This document shows, one piece after another, positions 1 to 7,816 of a DNA stretch of 32,011 nucleotides (within the stretch, counting starts at the first letter, position 1; every line of letters begins with the position of its first letter). The notes beneath the pieces were generated by a model. It was not told where the DNA came from. It worked only from the letters and a program-made list of their open reading frames with translations, and did no database searches. This DNA is from Spirochaetales bacterium (GTDB lineage Bacteria > Spirochaetota > Spirochaetia > DSM-2461): NCBI GenBank assembly GCA_028532905.1, contig JAQQAM010000144.1, positions 1 to 32,011 on the forward strand, read 5' to 3'. The position numbers and the translations under genes were made by a program.

Positions 1-58
1 GTTCAATGCTATTTTTCTATTAGTTAGTTTCTGTAAGTAATATATAAAGGAAGGAAAG

Positions 59-1483
59 ATGGAGAAGCAGAATAACGATGCCGTTGAATCCATGATTCAG
101 GAACTGGTAGAGAAAGCCAGAACCGCCCAACAGCAGGTTGCCGGATACAGCCAGCAGCAGATTGATGATGTGTGCATGGCAATCGGCTGGGAAGTATATA
201 AGGATGACAATATAAAGATTCTTGCCGAAATGGCTGTAGAAGAGACAGGCATGGGTAATGTGGAAGATAAAATAAAGAAACATAAAGGTAAGATTCTGGG
301 AGTCATGGCCGATGTCAAAGGCGCCTTGTCCGTGGGACTGATCGAAAGAGACGAAAAGCGGGGCATCAGCAAATATGCCAAGCCCGTAGGTGTTGTGGGA
401 GCCCTGACTCCTGTTACCAATCCGACTGCCACCCCCGGTTCCAATGCCGTGACCATCCTCAAGGGCCGGAATGCCGTCATCTTCGCCCCCCACCCCCGTT
501 CCAGAGCCGCATCAGCCAAAGCGGTTGAGTTTATGAGACAGGGACTTAAAAAGGTCGGTGCTCCCGAAGATCTGATCCAGATCATTGCAGAGCCCTCCAT
601 ACCCGCCACGGGAGAGCTGATGAAACAGGTGGATCTGGTTCTGGCCACAGGCGGCGGCGCCATGGTCAAAGCAGCCTATTCCAGCGGCACACCGGCCTAC
701 GGTGTAGGCCCGGGCAACTCTGTGCAGATTATAGCCGAAGATGCGGATATAGAAGATGCCATGGGAAAAGTAGCCTTAAGCAAATGCTTCGACCATGCCA
801 CCTCCTGCTCCTCTGAAAACAGCATTATTGTACACGAAAGTCTTTACGACAGGGCCTTGGAGCTTCTGGGTTCTGTGGAAGGAGGATACATATGCCGGGG
901 AGAAGAAAGGGAAACATTGAAGAACTGGATGTGGATTCCCAATAAAAAAGGCCATGTGGCTCTGAATCCCGGGATTGTTGCCAAATCGGCACAGCACATA
1001 GCAGAGCATGCGGGACTGACCATCCCTCAGGACAAGAGAATGCTGGTAGTGGAAGGGGAAATGCCCCTGGAAGAAGACCGCTTTGCAGAAGAAAAGCTCT
1101 CCCCGGTTCTGACGGTGTGGAAATATTCCGACTTTTCTGAAGGATATGAGATACTGAAACGGCTGACCGACAACTGCGGCACAGGCCACTCCTGCGGCAT
1201 CCATACAGCCAACAGGGACTATGTGGAGTTTCTGGGAGAGAACATGAAATCCAGCCGGATTATGGTCAACCAGCCCCAGGCGCCTGCAAACGGCGGCAAC
1301 TTTTTTAATGGCATGCCCTCTACAGTCACCCTGGGTTGCGGAACATGGGGGGGCAATATTACCACTGAAAACATCTATTACAAACACTTTCTGAATATCA
1401 CCTGGGTTTCCGATCTCCTTCCTGTGAACAAACCGGAGGATGAAGAGTTCTTCGCCGAGTTCTGGCAGAAGTACGGTAAGTAG
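59..1483 (+). CDS. sauS: CoA-acylating aldehyde dehydrogenase, sulfoacetaldehyde dehydrogenase (SauS/SqwD) type
   Basis: This 474-residue protein has the aldehyde dehydrogenase fold of the CoA-acylating group (N-terminal domain of AdhE, EutE, SauS). The cofactor loop PVTNPT is at 119-124 and the catalytic cysteine is C250 in the context ATSCSSEN, which I recognise from acylating sulfoacetaldehyde dehydrogenases. The family converts an aldehyde, CoA and NAD(P)+ to acyl-CoA and NAD(P)H, reversibly, in the cytoplasm. No alcohol dehydrogenase domain follows, so it is not AdhE. An AGGAAGGAAAG ribosome site lies just before the ATG. It is followed after 9 bases by two CoA-ligase subunits and then an anion transporter, which fits an aldehyde / acyl-CoA / free acid route yielding ATP. 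Other short aldehydes cannot be excluded from sequence alone. The operon may begin upstream of the window, since only 58 bases precede the gene. Confidence 0.8.
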   Translation: MEKQNNDAVESMIQELVEKARTAQQQVAGYSQQQIDDVCMAIGWEVYKDDNIKILAEMAVEETGMGNVEDKIKKHKGKILGVMADVKGALSVGLIERDEKRGISKYAKPVGVVGALTPVTNPTATPGSNAVTILKGRNAVIFAPHPRSRAASAKAVEFMRQGLKKVGAPEDLIQIIAEPSIPATGELMKQVDLVLATGGGAMVKAAYSSGTPAYGVGPGNSVQIIAEDADIEDAMGKVALSKCFDHATSCSSENSIIVHESLYDRALELLGSVEGGYICRGEERETLKNWMWIPNKKGHVALNPGIVAKSAQHIAEHAGLTIPQDKRMLVVEGEMPLEEDRFAEEKLSPVLTVWKYSDFSEGYEILKRLTDNCGTGHSCGIHTANRDYVEFLGENMKSSRIMVNQPQAPANGGNFFNGMPSTVTLGCGTWGGNITTENIYYKHFLNITWVSDLLPVNKPEDEEFFAEFWQKYGK

Positions 1484-1492
1484 GAGGCTTGT

Positions 1493-2620
1493 ATGAAGTT
1501 ATTCGAGTACCAGGCGAAAGAAGTCTTTGCCCGATACGGTCTGACTGTCCCCCCCTCTCTCACAGCCCTGACGGCGTCTGAAGCAGAACAGGCGGCCAAA
1601 GATCTGGAATGTCCTGTGGTTCTTAAATCTCAGGTCCTCAGGGGAGGACGGGGAAAGGCCGGTCTGATCCAGCTGGTCAGCTCTCCCGAAGAAGCCGGAC
1701 AAAAAGCACAGGAGCTCTTTGACAGTCCCCACGGCGTCAGACGCCTTCTGGTGGAAAAAGCAGTTGATATTGATCAGGAAATTTATATTTCTGTCACCAT
1801 CGATGCCGAAAAGGCAGAGGCCATGTTCATGCTCAGCATCGAAGGGGGTGTGGAAATAGAAACTCTGGCTGCAGAATCCCCGGAAAAGATTCACTTTGAA
1901 TATGCGGATATCACCAGAGGTCTTCTCCCCTTTCAGGCCAGAGACCTGATCTACAGAGCCGGTGTGGAGGGAGATCTTGCTAAAAAGCTGATCCCCGTGG
2001 TCATAAAGCTCTTCAGTATTTTCAAAGACTACGATGCGGAACTGGTTGAGATAAATCCCCTGTTCCTGACAAAACAGGGAGAGCTGATCGCCGGTGACGG
2101 CAAGATCATGATTGATGACAACTCTGCCCACCGCCAGGAAGAGTACAGCATTACAAGAGAGCATTTTGATTCGGATATGGATTTTGAAGCGGCTCAGGAC
2201 GGGATACCCTATCTTCAGTTTGACGGAGAAATCAGTCTGATGTGCGCCGGAGCCGGTCTTACAACAACTGTCTACGATCTGATTAATTATGAAGGCGGTA
2301 CGGTGGCCAATTATCTGGAGTTCGGCGGTCCCAACTACAAAAGAGCCAAAAGGGCTATGGAGCTCTGCCTGCGCAACAGGACGGCAAAGGTTCTTCTGGT
2401 TGTAACCTTCGGAACCATTGCCAGAGCCGATGTTATGGCAGAGGGCATTGTCAGCGCCATGCAGGAACTGAAGCCGGAGATTCCCATTGTCACCTGTATA
2501 AGAGGAACCAATGAAGAAGCCGCTCACAAGACACTGGCCGCAGCGGGTCTGGACCCCCTGACGGACACAGAAGAGGCGGTCCGGAAAGCCGTCAGTCTTT
2601 GCAGGGGAGAAAGCAGATGA
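1493..2620 (+). CDS. ADP-forming acyl-CoA ligase, beta (SucC-like) subunit
   Basis: The 375-residue protein follows succinyl-CoA synthetase beta from end to end: an ATP-grasp N-terminal domain (residues 1 to about 235, with VLKSQVLRGGRGKAG near 42-56 and VEINPLFL near 183) and a C-terminal CoA-ligase domain starting near GAGLTTTVYDLI. The usual DGKLGADDNA stretch reads DGKIMIDDNS, and the GGG turn of the ligase domain reads FGGPNYKRA, so it is not a housekeeping SucC. The likely role is nucleotide binding in a two-subunit ligase that interconverts an acyl-CoA, ADP and phosphate with the acid, ATP and CoA. With the upstream dehydrogenase, the best guess is sulfoacetate-CoA ligase (SauC/SqwK type). 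The ribosome site TAGGAGG precedes the ATG, and the alpha-subunit start overlaps the stop. Confidence 0.82.
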   Translation: MKLFEYQAKEVFARYGLTVPPSLTALTASEAEQAAKDLECPVVLKSQVLRGGRGKAGLIQLVSSPEEAGQKAQELFDSPHGVRRLLVEKAVDIDQEIYISVTIDAEKAEAMFMLSIEGGVEIETLAAESPEKIHFEYADITRGLLPFQARDLIYRAGVEGDLAKKLIPVVIKLFSIFKDYDAELVEINPLFLTKQGELIAGDGKIMIDDNSAHRQEEYSITREHFDSDMDFEAAQDGIPYLQFDGEISLMCAGAGLTTTVYDLINYEGGTVANYLEFGGPNYKRAKRAMELCLRNRTAKVLLVVTFGTIARADVMAEGIVSAMQELKPEIPIVTCIRGTNEEAAHKTLAAAGLDPLTDTEEAVRKAVSLCRGESR

Positions 2621-3510
2621 GTATTTTCATAAATAAAGACACAAAAGTGCTGATCCAGGGCATTACCGGGAAGGAAGGCAGCTACTGGACAAAGCATATG
2701 AAGGAGATGGGAACCCGTATTACCTGCGGTGTCACACCCGGAAAAAAAGGACAGCAGGTGGAAGGTATCCCTGTCTACAACTCCGTCAGAGAGGCTGCGG
2801 CTGAACACGAAGTGGAAGCCAGCATGCTCTTTGTCCCTCCCCGGTTTACAAAAGATGCTGTTTTCGAGGCCCTGGATGCGGGGATCAAAAAGATTGTCAC
2901 CATAGCTGACGGCATTCCCCTTCATGAAACCATGGAAATCCGGAAAGCCGCCCGGCAGGCAGACGCTCTGGTGATCGGGGGAAATACCTCCGGTGTCATC
3001 TCACCGGGAAAAGCCATGATGGGTTTTTTCCCCTACTGGATTGAACGGGTTTATAAGGAAGGCCGGATCGGTGTGATGACCAGAAGCGGCTCTCTGACAA
3101 ATGAAGTAACCGCCATGGTTGTCCGCGCCGGATACGGCGTGTCCACACTGGTGGGAGTGGGAGGAGATCCTGTTCCCGGAACCCGCTTTGCCGAACTGCT
3201 GCCTGCCTATCAGGATGACCCTGAAACCGATGCCGTTGTCATCATCGGAGAACTGGGAGGCACCATGGAGGAAGAGGTGGCGGATGCCATGAACAAAGGT
3301 CTGTTCACCAAACCTCTGGTAGCCTTCCTGGGAGGGCGCACGGCACCCAAAGGAAAGAGAATGGGTCATGCCGGAGCCATAGCCACCGGGGGAAAAGGAA
3401 CCGTGGAAGGTAAGGTCGCCGCCCTGGAGGCGGCGGGTGCTCTGGTTGCCCAACGCCCCCGTCTGGTGGGTGATCTGCTGAAACAGGCTTTGACAGAGGA
3501 AGGGAGATAA
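2617..3510 (+). CDS. ADP-forming acyl-CoA ligase, alpha (SucD-like) subunit
   Basis: The 297-residue protein is the alpha partner, with an N-terminal CoA-binding Rossmann domain (GITGKEGS at 15-22) and a C-terminal ligase domain carrying the phospho-accepting histidine H251 in MGHAGAI. I place the start at 2617, where ATG overlaps the beta-subunit TGA as ATGA and a GGGGAGA ribosome site precedes it. The longer version from 2599 would add six residues inside the upstream gene. The segment that reads GPNCPG in SucD is GGNTSG here (121-126), suggesting a different carboxylate substrate. Its role is CoA binding and phosphoryl transfer in the two-subunit ligase. A sulfoacetate substrate is inferred from the neighbouring dehydrogenase, not shown. 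Confidence 0.82.
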   Translation: MSIFINKDTKVLIQGITGKEGSYWTKHMKEMGTRITCGVTPGKKGQQVEGIPVYNSVREAAAEHEVEASMLFVPPRFTKDAVFEALDAGIKKIVTIADGIPLHETMEIRKAARQADALVIGGNTSGVISPGKAMMGFFPYWIERVYKEGRIGVMTRSGSLTNEVTAMVVRAGYGVSTLVGVGGDPVPGTRFAELLPAYQDDPETDAVVIIGELGGTMEEEVADAMNKGLFTKPLVAFLGGRTAPKGKRMGHAGAIATGGKGTVEGKVAALEAAGALVAQRPRLVGDLLKQALTEEGR

Positions 3511-3511
3511 T

Positions 3512-4960
3512 ATGTCCAGAGAAAACCGGAAAAAACTCTTTTACCTCTCCCTGGGGTTTGTTGTGATGATGCTTATGATGGCCCTCCCCCTGCCGGAGTC
3601 CATCAGGGATGCGGGCAAAGGGTATCTGTCTCTTCAGGGACAGATATCCATGGGAATACTGCTGTTCTGTCTGATCATGTGGATGACCGAAGCCCTGCCC
3701 TTTCATATTACAGGTATGCTGGGAGTGGTTCTTCTGTCTGTGTTCAATGTGGACAGCTTCAAGAACATTGTCAGGGCGGGATTCGGAAATCATATTATAA
3801 CCTTCTTTATCGGGGTTCTGATCCTCTCGGCTTTTATAACTAAATCAGGACTGGGAAAGAGAATCAGTGTTTTCCTCCTGTCTAGAACCGGCAACAACAC
3901 CGGCCTGATTATAGCCGGCTTTATGCTTGTGGGAGCCCTTCTGTCCATGTGGATTACCAATATGGCGGTGGCGGCCATGCTCCTGCCCCTGGGAGTGTCC
4001 ATCCTTGAGGAAGAGGGCTGTGAAAGGCAGAAAAGCAACTTCGGTAAAGCCCTGATGATCGCCTGTGTCTGGGGTCCTCTTATCGGCGGAATCGGAACTC
4101 CCGCAGGAGCCGGCCCCAATCCCATAGCCATTGGATTTCTGAAGGAGATGGCCGGTGTGGATCTGAGTTTTACCATGTGGATGCTCTACGGTGTACCTGC
4201 TGTGATTCTTCTTCTCCCCATCGGATGGGCACTGCTGATGATCATATTCAAACCTGAGGTGAAGCATCTGAAAAAAACAAGAGAAGAGCTGAGGCATGAA
4301 TTTGACAACTACCCCCCCATGGACCGTGAGGAGAAACTGACTCTTGTCATTTTTATCCTGACAGTGGTTCTCTGGCTGAGTTCGGGCTTTCTGGGTCGGG
4401 TTCTGGGAATATCCATTCCCGTCTCCATGCCTGTTCTGTTCACGGCGACCCTCTTCTTTTTTCCGGGAGTCTCGGGACTGAAATGGAAGGAGATCGAAGA
4501 GGATATTTCCTGGAGCGGCATCATACTGGTTGTCTCCGGTATATCCATCGGCATGATGCTCTATGAATCCGGAGCCGCCGGCTGGCTGAGCTTTGTTCTT
4601 CTGGGGGGCATCGGCAGCTTCTCTCCCCTCCTCCGGGTAGGAGCCATAGTGCTGATTGTCATGATCCTGAAAGTGGCATTATCAAGTAACTCTGTTACCG
4701 CCACAATCGTGATTCCCATAATGATTGCCCTGGCGGAAAATCTGGGTCTCGATGCTCTGTCCATTGCCCTTCCGGCATCAATTACAGCCTCACTGGCCTT
4801 TATTCTGGTAACATCCAGTCCCACAAACGTAATCCCCTACGCTGCCGGCTTTTTCTCGATCAGAGATTTTGCCCGGTCCGGCCTGGTCATGACTCTGTTT
4901 ACCACTGTCATTGTCTCACTGGTAATCTTTGCGGTAGGCAACATTCAGGGCTTATATTAA
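3512..4960 (+). CDS. DASS/SLC13-family anion transporter
   Basis: The 482-residue membrane protein has many hydrophobic segments spread over its full length. It carries the two paired substrate and sodium motifs of the divalent-anion:sodium symporter family: one near 147-155 (WITNMAVAA, in place of the usual SNT) and one near 389-395 (SSNSVTA), plus a late SPTNVIPYAAG. Family members carry dicarboxylates, sulfate or other small anions. It starts one base after the SucD-like stop, so it is translationally coupled to the ligase. In this operon it probably moves the acid made or used by the ligase; sulfoacetate is the leading candidate. Direction cannot be read from sequence. It is the last gene of the operon, and no clear plus-strand terminator follows. 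Confidence 0.85.
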   Translation: MSRENRKKLFYLSLGFVVMMLMMALPLPESIRDAGKGYLSLQGQISMGILLFCLIMWMTEALPFHITGMLGVVLLSVFNVDSFKNIVRAGFGNHIITFFIGVLILSAFITKSGLGKRISVFLLSRTGNNTGLIIAGFMLVGALLSMWITNMAVAAMLLPLGVSILEEEGCERQKSNFGKALMIACVWGPLIGGIGTPAGAGPNPIAIGFLKEMAGVDLSFTMWMLYGVPAVILLLPIGWALLMIIFKPEVKHLKKTREELRHEFDNYPPMDREEKLTLVIFILTVVLWLSSGFLGRVLGISIPVSMPVLFTATLFFFPGVSGLKWKEIEEDISWSGIILVVSGISIGMMLYESGAAGWLSFVLLGGIGSFSPLLRVGAIVLIVMILKVALSSNSVTATIVIPIMIALAENLGLDALSIALPASITASLAFILVTSSPTNVIPYAAGFFSIRDFARSGLVMTLFTTVIVSLVIFAVGNIQGLY

Positions 4961-5012
4961 AGGGTAATAAATGAGATCCTTGTACTGACAGAAACAGGGA
5001 GTTTTAAAAAAA

Positions 5013-5046
5013 CGGGACCGGTAGGAATGACAGCCTCCCGGTCCTG
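5013..5046 (-). terminator. hairpin oriented as a minus-strand terminator
   Basis: A 9-bp stem (5013-5021 with 5038-5046, core GGACCGG/CCGGTCC) with an inner AGG/CCT pairing is flanked on its left by AAAAAAA at 5006-5012. Read on the minus strand this is a GC stem followed by seven T, the form of an intrinsic terminator. On the plus strand no T tract follows. No minus-strand gene is annotated upstream, so it may end an antisense or small RNA. Confidence 0.5.
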
Positions 5047-5239
5047 ACCAGGCAGGGCCGACAGACTTATCAGAAGAGCACCCCTAACTACATTTTCGTA
5101 GGTCGTCATTATTTTTTATACTTTAATGTAACTTTTTTATGCATCTTTGTATTTCCAAATAATCAAAACACTTTCCTCTCCCATTCTATTTCCTTTCTAA
5201 TAAAACACTTAACTATTTTTTAATCATTTCTTACCAGAA

Positions 5240-5255
5240 TGGCACAGAACCTGCA
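5240..5255 (+). promoter_or_regulatory. sigma-54 (-24/-12) promoter of glnN
   Basis: The site reads TGGCAC-N5-CTGCA, matching the sigma-54 consensus TGGCAC-N5-TTGCA at all but one base, with exact GG-to-GC spacing. Transcription would start near 5266, about 95 bases before the gene. Sigma-54 control with NtrC-type activators is the classical mode for glutamine synthetase genes, so position and target agree. I found no clear activator-binding palindrome in the AT-rich stretch upstream. Confidence 0.78.
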
Positions 5256-5361
5256 TATAAGGTAAACAAATAATGAATCCCATATTATATGGAAACCCTG
5301 CGGCCCGTGAACTGATTCGGGCATAGTATTTAAATAACTATAGGGAATTAGGAGAAGAATG

Positions 5362-7485
5362 ATGAGCGTTGATTATTCAGAAACACCCCTGGTAAGCATT
5401 TACGGGGAGAACTGCTTCAGTGAAGCGGTAATGAAAGAAAGACTGCCCAAAAGCGTCTTTAAAGAGTTTAAAAAAGTACAGGTGGGAGAGTGTGAACTGT
5501 CTCTTGATGTTGCCGAAGTAATTGCTTCTGCCATGAAAGACTGGGCCATTGAAAAAGGCGCCACCCACTATACTCACTGGTTCCAGCCCCTTACCGGTCT
5601 TACCGCTGAAAAGCACGATGCTTTCATCTCTCCCGAAAGCGATGGAACAATCCTTATGGAGTTCTCCGGAAAAGAACTCATCCAGGGTGAGCCTGATGCC
5701 TCTTCCTTCCCCAACGGCGGATTAAGAGCGACTTTCGAAGCCCGTGGATATACAGCCTGGGATACATCATCCCCTGCATTCCTGAAACAGGACAACACCG
5801 GTCTCACACTGACCATTCCCACAGCCTTTGTTTCCTACACCGGAGAGGCTCTGGATAAAAAGACTCCCCTCCTCCGTTCAACTGATGCCATCAGCAAACA
5901 GGCCATGAGAATTCTCAAGGTAATGGGTAACACCAGCTCCAAGAGAGTCACCTGTTCTGTAGGTCCCGAGCAGGAGTACTTCCTGGTAGACAAGGATTAC
6001 TTTCTGGCCAGACCCGACCTGAAACTCACCGGAAGAACCGTTTTCGGAACCATGAGTGCCAAGGGACAGGAACTGGATGACCACTACTTCGGTGCCATCA
6101 AGGACAGAGTTGCCGATTTCATGAGAGATCTGAACACTGAGCTCTGGAAACTGGGAATCTCCGCCAAAACACAGCACAACGAAGTAGCCCCCAACCAGTT
6201 TGAAATGGCTCCCGTTTATGCCAACGCTTCAGTGGCCACAGACGGAAACCAGCTCACCATGGAAATGATGAAAAAAGTAGCCGACAAGCATGACCTGGCC
6301 TGTCTGCTCCATGAAAAACCCTTTGCCGGAGTAAACGGTAACGGTAAACACAACAACTGGTCCATCTGTACTGATGACGGCATCAACCTGCTGAACCCCG
6401 GAGACACTCCCCATGACAATGCGCAGTTCCTCCTGTTCTGTGTTGCCACCATCAAGGCTGTTGATGTATACGCTCCTCTTCTGAGAGCCTCTGCCGCCAG
6501 CTCCGGAAATGACCACAGACTGGGAGCCAACGAAGCTCCTCCTGCCATCATCTCCATCTTCCTGGGAGATCAGCTCTCTGATATCCTGGAAAAAATGGCT
6601 GCCGGCAAACCCGTAGAAGCTCTTGACGGCAAACTCATGGAAATTGGTGCCACATCACTGCCCAAGCTTCCCATGGACATGACCGACAGAAACAGAACAT
6701 CACCCTTTGCCTTCACCGGTAACAAGTTTGAGTTCAGAATGGTTGGTTCTTCCCAGTCCATCGCCGGACCCAATGTTGTTCTCAACACTGCTGTAGCGGC
6801 AATCCTGGACGAGTTCGCCACAAGACTGGAAAAAGCCTCTGATGTGAACGCTGAAATCCAGAAGATTATTGTTGAAACATACGGTGCTCATGAGAAAATC
6901 GTTTTCAACGGAAACGGATACTCTGACGACTGGGTCGTTGAAGCCGAGAAACGGGGACTTCCCAACCTGAAATCCACCGTTGCCGCCCTGCCTGTTTACA
7001 ACAGCGCACAGAGTGTGGAACTCTTCAGTAAATACGATGTTCTTTCCAAAGAAGAGCTGGAATCCAGAGTGGATATCTACCTTGAGAACTACAGCAAGCA
7101 GATCAACATCGAAGCCGGAGTGGCCCTTGAAATGGCTACACGCCTGATCTTCCCTGTTGTCAGTGCTTATGCTACATCTGTAGCTGACGGCATCACCTCC
7201 ATCAAGTCAGTTCTGCCCAAAGCAGATACAGCAGCACAGGAAGCCCTCCTTGCCGCTCTGGGTGAAAAAATGGAATGTCTGCTTAAAGTCAGCACTGTTC
7301 TGGGTAAAGAAATTGATGCAGCCCTTGAACTGGAAGAAGATCTTATGGCCCAGGCAACGGCCTACAGAGAAAAGGTTATTCCTGCCATGGACGACTTGAG
7401 AGAGTGTGCCGATGCCCTTGAAAAAATGACAGACAAGGACGCATGGCCCTATCCTTCCTACGAAGACATGCTGTTTAACCTGTAA
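5362..7485 (+). CDS. glnN: glutamine synthetase type III
   Basis: The product is about 707 residues, the size of GSIII rather than the roughly 450 of GSI. Diagnostic stretches include FGTMSAKGQELDDHYFG, KTQHNEVAPNQFEMAPVY, HEKPFAGVNGNGKHNNWS, the ATP-site region GNDHRLGANEAPPAIIS, and FAFTGNKFEFRMVGSSQS. The enzyme makes glutamine from glutamate, ammonia and ATP in the cytoplasm. Two ATGs are adjacent (5359 and 5362); GGAG at 5351-5354 is 4 and 7 bases away, so I prefer 5362. Transcription is probably from the sigma-54 promoter at 5240-5255, implying nitrogen control. It stands alone and ends in a strong terminator. Codon choice looks strongly biased by eye (CTG, GTT, AAC), as in nifJ, suggesting high expression. 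Confidence 0.96.
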   Translation: MSVDYSETPLVSIYGENCFSEAVMKERLPKSVFKEFKKVQVGECELSLDVAEVIASAMKDWAIEKGATHYTHWFQPLTGLTAEKHDAFISPESDGTILMEFSGKELIQGEPDASSFPNGGLRATFEARGYTAWDTSSPAFLKQDNTGLTLTIPTAFVSYTGEALDKKTPLLRSTDAISKQAMRILKVMGNTSSKRVTCSVGPEQEYFLVDKDYFLARPDLKLTGRTVFGTMSAKGQELDDHYFGAIKDRVADFMRDLNTELWKLGISAKTQHNEVAPNQFEMAPVYANASVATDGNQLTMEMMKKVADKHDLACLLHEKPFAGVNGNGKHNNWSICTDDGINLLNPGDTPHDNAQFLLFCVATIKAVDVYAPLLRASAASSGNDHRLGANEAPPAIISIFLGDQLSDILEKMAAGKPVEALDGKLMEIGATSLPKLPMDMTDRNRTSPFAFTGNKFEFRMVGSSQSIAGPNVVLNTAVAAILDEFATRLEKASDVNAEIQKIIVETYGAHEKIVFNGNGYSDDWVVEAEKRGLPNLKSTVAALPVYNSAQSVELFSKYDVLSKEELESRVDIYLENYSKQINIEAGVALEMATRLIFPVVSAYATSVADGITSIKSVLPKADTAAQEALLAALGEKMECLLKVSTVLGKEIDAALELEEDLMAQATAYREKVIPAMDDLRECADALEKMTDKDAWPYPSYEDMLFNL

Positions 7486-7512
7486 TTCATTTTAATAAAA
7501 CGAATTAAACAT

Positions 7513-7540
7513 GGCCGTCCGGTTTCGGGCGGCCTTTTTT
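7513..7540 (+). terminator. intrinsic terminator of glnN
   Basis: An 8-bp stem pairs 7513-7520 with 7527-7534 (GGCCGTCC with GGGCGGCC, one G-T pair) around a GGTTTC loop and is followed by six T. Confidence 0.92.
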
Positions 7541-7615
7541 CATGTTGGAGAAACAACGAAAAATCACCAGTTTTCAGGGGCCGGAAAATTAAGAAATATT
7601 TCTTTCCCGATTCTG

Positions 7616-7644
7616 TTGACACTAATCGGAAAACCATTTATATT
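7616..7644 (+). promoter_or_regulatory. promoter of tRNA-Asn
   Basis: TTGACA at 7616-7621 and TATATT at 7639-7644 are separated by 17 bases, close to the sigma-70 consensus. Transcription would start near 7651, about 11 bases before the mature tRNA. Confidence 0.88.
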
Positions 7645-7661
7645 TCTTCAAGAATTAACTT

Positions 7662-7734
7662 TCCCCTGTAGCTCAGTCGGTAGAGCGGGTGGCTGTTAAC
7701 CACCATGTCAGCAGTTCGAGTCTGTTCGGGGGAG
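7662..7734 (+). tRNA. tRNA-Asn (anticodon GTT)
   Basis: The cloverleaf closes fully. The acceptor TCCCCTG (7662-7668) pairs with CGGGGGA (7727-7733), and G7734 is the discriminator. The D arm is GCTC/GAGC, the anticodon stem GGTGG/CCACC carries loop CTGTTAA with anticodon GTT at 7695-7697, and the T arm has TTCGAGT between AGCAG and CTGTT. The 3' CCA is not encoded. It has its own promoter and terminator. A 62-residue ORF overlapping it is spurious. Confidence 0.96.
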
Positions 7735-7740
7735 CGTCCG

Positions 7741-7770
7741 ACGGAATCCGTAAGGATTCCGTTTTTTTTT
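7741..7770 (+). terminator. intrinsic terminator of tRNA-Asn
   Basis: A perfect 9-bp stem ACGGAATCC/GGATTCCGT (7741-7749 with 7754-7762) with loop GTAA runs into a long T tract ending at 7770. Confidence 0.94.
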
Positions 7771-7781
7771 ACCTTTCCGGT

Positions 7782-7810
7782 TTGATTAATGAACGATTCA
7801 GCAATATCAT
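7782..7810 (+). promoter_or_regulatory. promoter of lipoprotein gene, leaderless arrangement
   Basis: TTGATT (7782-7787), 17 bases, then TATCAT (7805-7810) is followed by the ATG at 7817 after only six bases. No Shine-Dalgarno sequence fits in that space, so the mRNA probably starts at or next to the ATG. Confidence 0.7.
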
Positions 7811-7816
7811 TTAATT

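Larger units (their letters stand above)
4961..5358. other. 398-bp intergenic region
   Basis: No credible gene lies here. It contains a hairpin at 5013-5046 oriented as a minus-strand terminator, a small hairpin at 5088-5101 (CTAC/GTAG stem), an AT-rich stretch at about 5106-5235, the sigma-54 site at 5240-5255, and a GCCCG/CGGGC inverted repeat near 5303-5322 inside the glnN leader. Confidence 0.7.

Noticed and set aside
5013-5080. Minus-strand stretch GGTCAGGACCGGGAGG resembles the core of signal recognition particle RNA.
   Set aside because: The conserved AGCAG after the tetraloop is missing, the 5' GGGGTGC has no pairing partner at the 3' end, and the same bases form a better terminator stem.
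7511-7699. 62-residue ORF between glnN and the lipoprotein gene.
   Set aside because: It covers the glnN terminator, the tRNA-Asn promoter and half of the tRNA.
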